From: Actinomycetota bacterium | GTDB lineage: Bacteria > Actinomycetota > Thermoleophilia > Gaiellales > Gaiellaceae | Assembly: GCA_005884575.1 (NCBI GenBank) | Contig: VAWW01000015.1 | Coordinates: 1 to 64,000, forward strand | Direction: 5' to 3' | DNA length: 64,000 nt | In this document: piece after piece, positions 62,281 through 64,000 of the stretch | Layout: every line of letters begins with the position of its first letter | How positions within the stretch are numbered: position 1 is the first letter of the stretch | Notes under the pieces: model-generated | Told to the model about the DNA's origin: nothing | Databases searched by the model: none | Seen by the model: only the letters and a program-made list of their open reading frames with translations | Program-made: the position numbers and the translations under genes

Positions 62281-62455
62281 GAACTCGTCTCAAAATCAAG
62301 GACGGGCCGCCCGGCCGCGCTGGGCGGCACGCTGCCGCGTCCTCAGTCCCGCCCGTAGCGATGCTACGAGCGCTCTGCCGCGCGAGCGCGGCCCATTGCA
62401 TCGCACTCGCCCATCGCACCCGGTCAGCGCGTCGTCATTCTGAAACGAGTTCTAG
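62277..62455. mobile_element. MITE-like element with CTAG flanks and terminal inverted repeats
   Basis: CTAG lies at 62277-62280 and again at 62452-62455, bounding 171 bp without coding. The ends are inverted repeats: AACTCGTCTCAAAAT (62282-62296) and the complement AACTCGTTTCAGAAT (62437-62451), 13 of 15 matching. Inside are perfect hairpins: GCCGCCC/GGGCGGC near 62307-62329, CGTAGC/GCTACG near 62354-62368 and GCCGCGC/GCGCGGC near 62377-62392. CTAG is a usual target for IS5/IS427-type elements. No transposase is in the window. Confidence 0.6.
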
Positions 62456-62549
62456 GCGCGCTCGGGACCGCAAGTTTTTTCGCCGAAGGGCCTCTTAGCG
62501 AGTGCAACTTCTCCGCCCTTGGGTACGTTTGAAGCTAGGTGAATACTCC

Positions 62550-63230
62550 TTGAGACGCGTCTTCGTTCTCCTGGCCGCCGTCGCCGCACTCGGCGTTGCC
62601 GGGCCTGCGACGGCCGGCACGTTCAAGGGCACGGTCGTCGCCAAGCAGCGCAGCACCCTGCTCGTCGCCGGCGCGAACGGCGCCGTGCGTGCGATCGGCG
62701 GCAGCGCCCGGATCGGCGCCCGCGTCGTCGTCAGCGGCGCCCGCCTGCGCGCGATCGGGCGCGCCCATCGTGCGATCGTCCGCGGCGTCGTCGTGCGCCG
62801 CTCGGCCGGCGTGAGCTTCCTCTCGGCGGCGAACCACGTTCTCGTCGTCCACACGGCTCGCCGGCTCGCGTCGGCCTCCGACACGACGCCGACGACCCCG
62901 CAGCCCGGCGCCGTCGTCCAGACGAACGTCGCGATCGCCGACGAGGGCGACCTGGAGGAGCAGGACGAGCATCAGGTCGGCCAGGCCGGCAACGTCCAGG
63001 TGCAGGCGACCGTCGCGTCTGTCGCAGCCGGCTCCGTCACGCTCACGGTCAACGGCCAGCAGCTGACGATCAACCTGCCGGCCGGGCTGACCCTGCCCGC
63101 GACCGTCGTCGGCACGCAGGTGACGCTGAACGTCTCCTTCGCCGGCGGCGCGGCGACGGCCGCGCAGAACGGGCAGCACGAGGACGACGACGAGGCTGAC
63201 GCCGACGAGGGTGGAGGCGGCGACGACTAG
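62550..63230 (+). CDS. Secreted DUF5666-like beta protein
   Basis: A 226-residue protein, TTG start 62550 chosen because the signal peptide (RRVFVLLAAVAALGVAGPATAG) then begins at once; an in-frame GTG at 62502 would add 16 residues. The mature part has FKGTVVAKQRSTLLVAGANGAVRAIGG and VTLTVNGQQLTINLPAGLTLP, beta repeats of the DUF5666 kind, and an acidic tail DDDEADADEGGGGDD. It overlaps a sigma-factor gene by 20 bp and is probably co-expressed with it. Confidence 0.7.
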   Translation: MRRVFVLLAAVAALGVAGPATAGTFKGTVVAKQRSTLLVAGANGAVRAIGGSARIGARVVVSGARLRAIGRAHRAIVRGVVVRRSAGVSFLSAANHVLVVHTARRLASASDTTPTTPQPGAVVQTNVAIADEGDLEEQDEHQVGQAGNVQVQATVASVAAGSVTLTVNGQQLTINLPAGLTLPATVVGTQVTLNVSFAGGAATAAQNGQHEDDDEADADEGGGGDD

Positions 63231-64000
63231 CGCTCCCGATCCCTTTCCCGCAGCGGGCCGGCTCGAAAACGAGGCGGCCCGCGGGCATACTGCCGACCTC
63301 TTCGCCCGGCACGGTCGGATGGTCGAAGGCCTCTGCCGCGGCCTGCTCCGAAACGCCGGGGAAGCCGAGGACGCCGCACAGCAGACGTTCCTCTCCGCCT
63401 ATCGCGCGCTGATCGGCGGAACCGAGCCGCGCGAGCCGGGCGCATGGCTCGCTGCGATCGCCCGCAACGAATGCCTTGCGCGTATCCGGACGCGGATGCG
63501 CGAACCGCTGCCGGTCGAGGGGCTCGAGAGCGAGGAGGCGCGCGACGATCCCGTCGCCGAGGCTCTTCGTCGCGCCGACCTCGACGCACTCTGGGCGGCG
63601 ATTCGCGAGCTGCCGGAGCAGCAGCGGGAGGCGCTACTGCTGCGCGAGTTCAGCGGCCTGTCATACGAAGAGCTCGCCGTCGCCCTCGGCGTCTCCGGTC
63701 CGGCCGTCGAGTCGCTGCTCTTTCGCGCGCGCACGCGCGTCCGTGCGCAGCTGAAGGAGGCATTCGCGTCCGTGGGCTGGCTCTCGGACGGGCTGGCCCG
63801 CCTGCTCTCCGCGGGGGGCGCCGCCAAGGTCGGCTCGGTCCCCGTCGTCGCGAAGATCGTCACGGCGGGCGTCGGAGTCGCCGTCGTCGCGGGCACCGCT
63901 GTCGTCGGCGAGCGCCGCGTTACGCCGCAGCGCCCGCACCGCACGCATCACGCAACCGTTCAGTCGCCGGTCGCGCCGCAGGCACAGGCGCCGGCGTCGG
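63211..64000 (+). CDS. Sigma-70 family factor with C-terminal membrane extension (partial)
   Basis: Open from GTG 63211 to the window end. Region 2 is DLFARHGRMVEGLCRGLLRNAGEAEDAAQQTFLSAYRAL, and region 4 is ELPEQQREALLLREFSGLSYEELAVALGVSGPAVESLLFRARTRVRAQLKEA, the ECF sigma layout. After region 4 a hydrophobic segment (KIVTAGVGVAVVAGTAVV) and a Pro/Ala-rich stretch continue past 64000, so the sigma factor appears fused to a transmembrane, possibly self-regulating tail. It lies directly behind a secreted protein gene. Confidence 0.8.
   Translation, partial: MEAATTSAPDPFPAAGRLENEAARGHTADLFARHGRMVEGLCRGLLRNAGEAEDAAQQTFLSAYRALIGGTEPREPGAWLAAIARNECLARIRTRMREPLPVEGLESEEARDDPVAEALRRADLDALWAAIRELPEQQREALLLREFSGLSYEELAVALGVSGPAVESLLFRARTRVRAQLKEAFASVGWLSDGLARLLSAGGAAKVGSVPVVAKIVTAGVGVAVVAGTAVVGERRVTPQRPHRTHHATVQSPVAPQAQAPAS

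Noticed and set aside
62281-62451. A structured non-coding RNA gene after holB
   Set aside because: The three hairpins are suggestive, but CTAG flanks and inverted ends explain the segment as a MITE-like insert. Kept only as an alternative.

Overview
The window is about 70% G+C, densely packed, and uses many GTG/TTG starts with 4-bp start/stop overlaps. It holds a coenzyme F420 block (cofC, cofD, npdG, cofE), an adenosylcobalamin-dependent ribonucleotide reductase (nrdJ), actinobacterial-type hemE/hemH, a GerMN lipoprotein and a DUF4097 protein. I infer a chromosomal segment of a deep-branching actinobacterium, most likely class Thermoleophilia (Gaiellales/Solirubrobacterales-like). No rRNA, tRNA, CRISPR array, plasmid or phage gene was seen.

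Layout. (1) 1-21.3 kb is a cell-surface polysaccharide locus: the end of a flippase, a GDP-mannose 4,6-dehydratase, six GT4 domains, a GT2, a methyltransferase, two multipass GT-C-like proteins (one fused to a GT4 domain), a WecA-like initiating transferase fused to a CapD/FlaA1-type N-terminal half, a nucleotide-sugar epimerase, and a Wzm/Wzt exporter. The Wzm and Wzt genes are separated by a heme unit, hemE-RAYT-hemH. (2) 21.3-28.0 kb: a 2-hydroxyacid dehydrogenase, a Cys-free Rrf2 regulator, the sulfate importer sbp-cysT-cysW-cysA, and a PolX homologue. (3) 28.0-32.7 kb: the F420 operon running into a phospholipase D-like gene. (4) 32.7-46.9 kb: housekeeping and accessory genes, including pdxH, an aldo/keto reductase, an ArsR/SRPBCC pair divergent from clpP, an ABC exporter, a GlcD-like oxidase, a patatin, a zinc alcohol dehydrogenase, a dienelactone hydrolase and a beta-propeller protein. 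(5) 46.9-50.5 kb: a decaying stretch with a chimeric pseudogene, a twice-frameshifted alkB-like gene and a possible remnant around intact nudC and lysR-type genes. (6) 50.5-64 kb: secreted proteins, nrdJ with a 432-residue homing-endonuclease intein, a second envelope block (O-antigen ligase-like, LytR_C, GalE-like), tmk-holB, and a DUF5666-like secreted protein with a sigma factor that runs off the window.

The least ordinary content is small DNA structure. A REP-associated tyrosine transposase (RAYT) is bracketed by inverted copies of a palindrome, and a third copy is translated as the linker of a glycosyltransferase fusion. A second palindrome family has three copies, two inside genes. Two gene junctions (15502-15588 and 30162-30248) each carry an 87-nt, 28-codon ORF that overlaps the upstream stop and the downstream start and folds so that the next gene's ribosome binding site lies in a hairpin arm. 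A 171-bp MITE-like element sits exactly at the holB stop codon. Two genes (cysT, cofD) appear to need CTG starts at coupled junctions.
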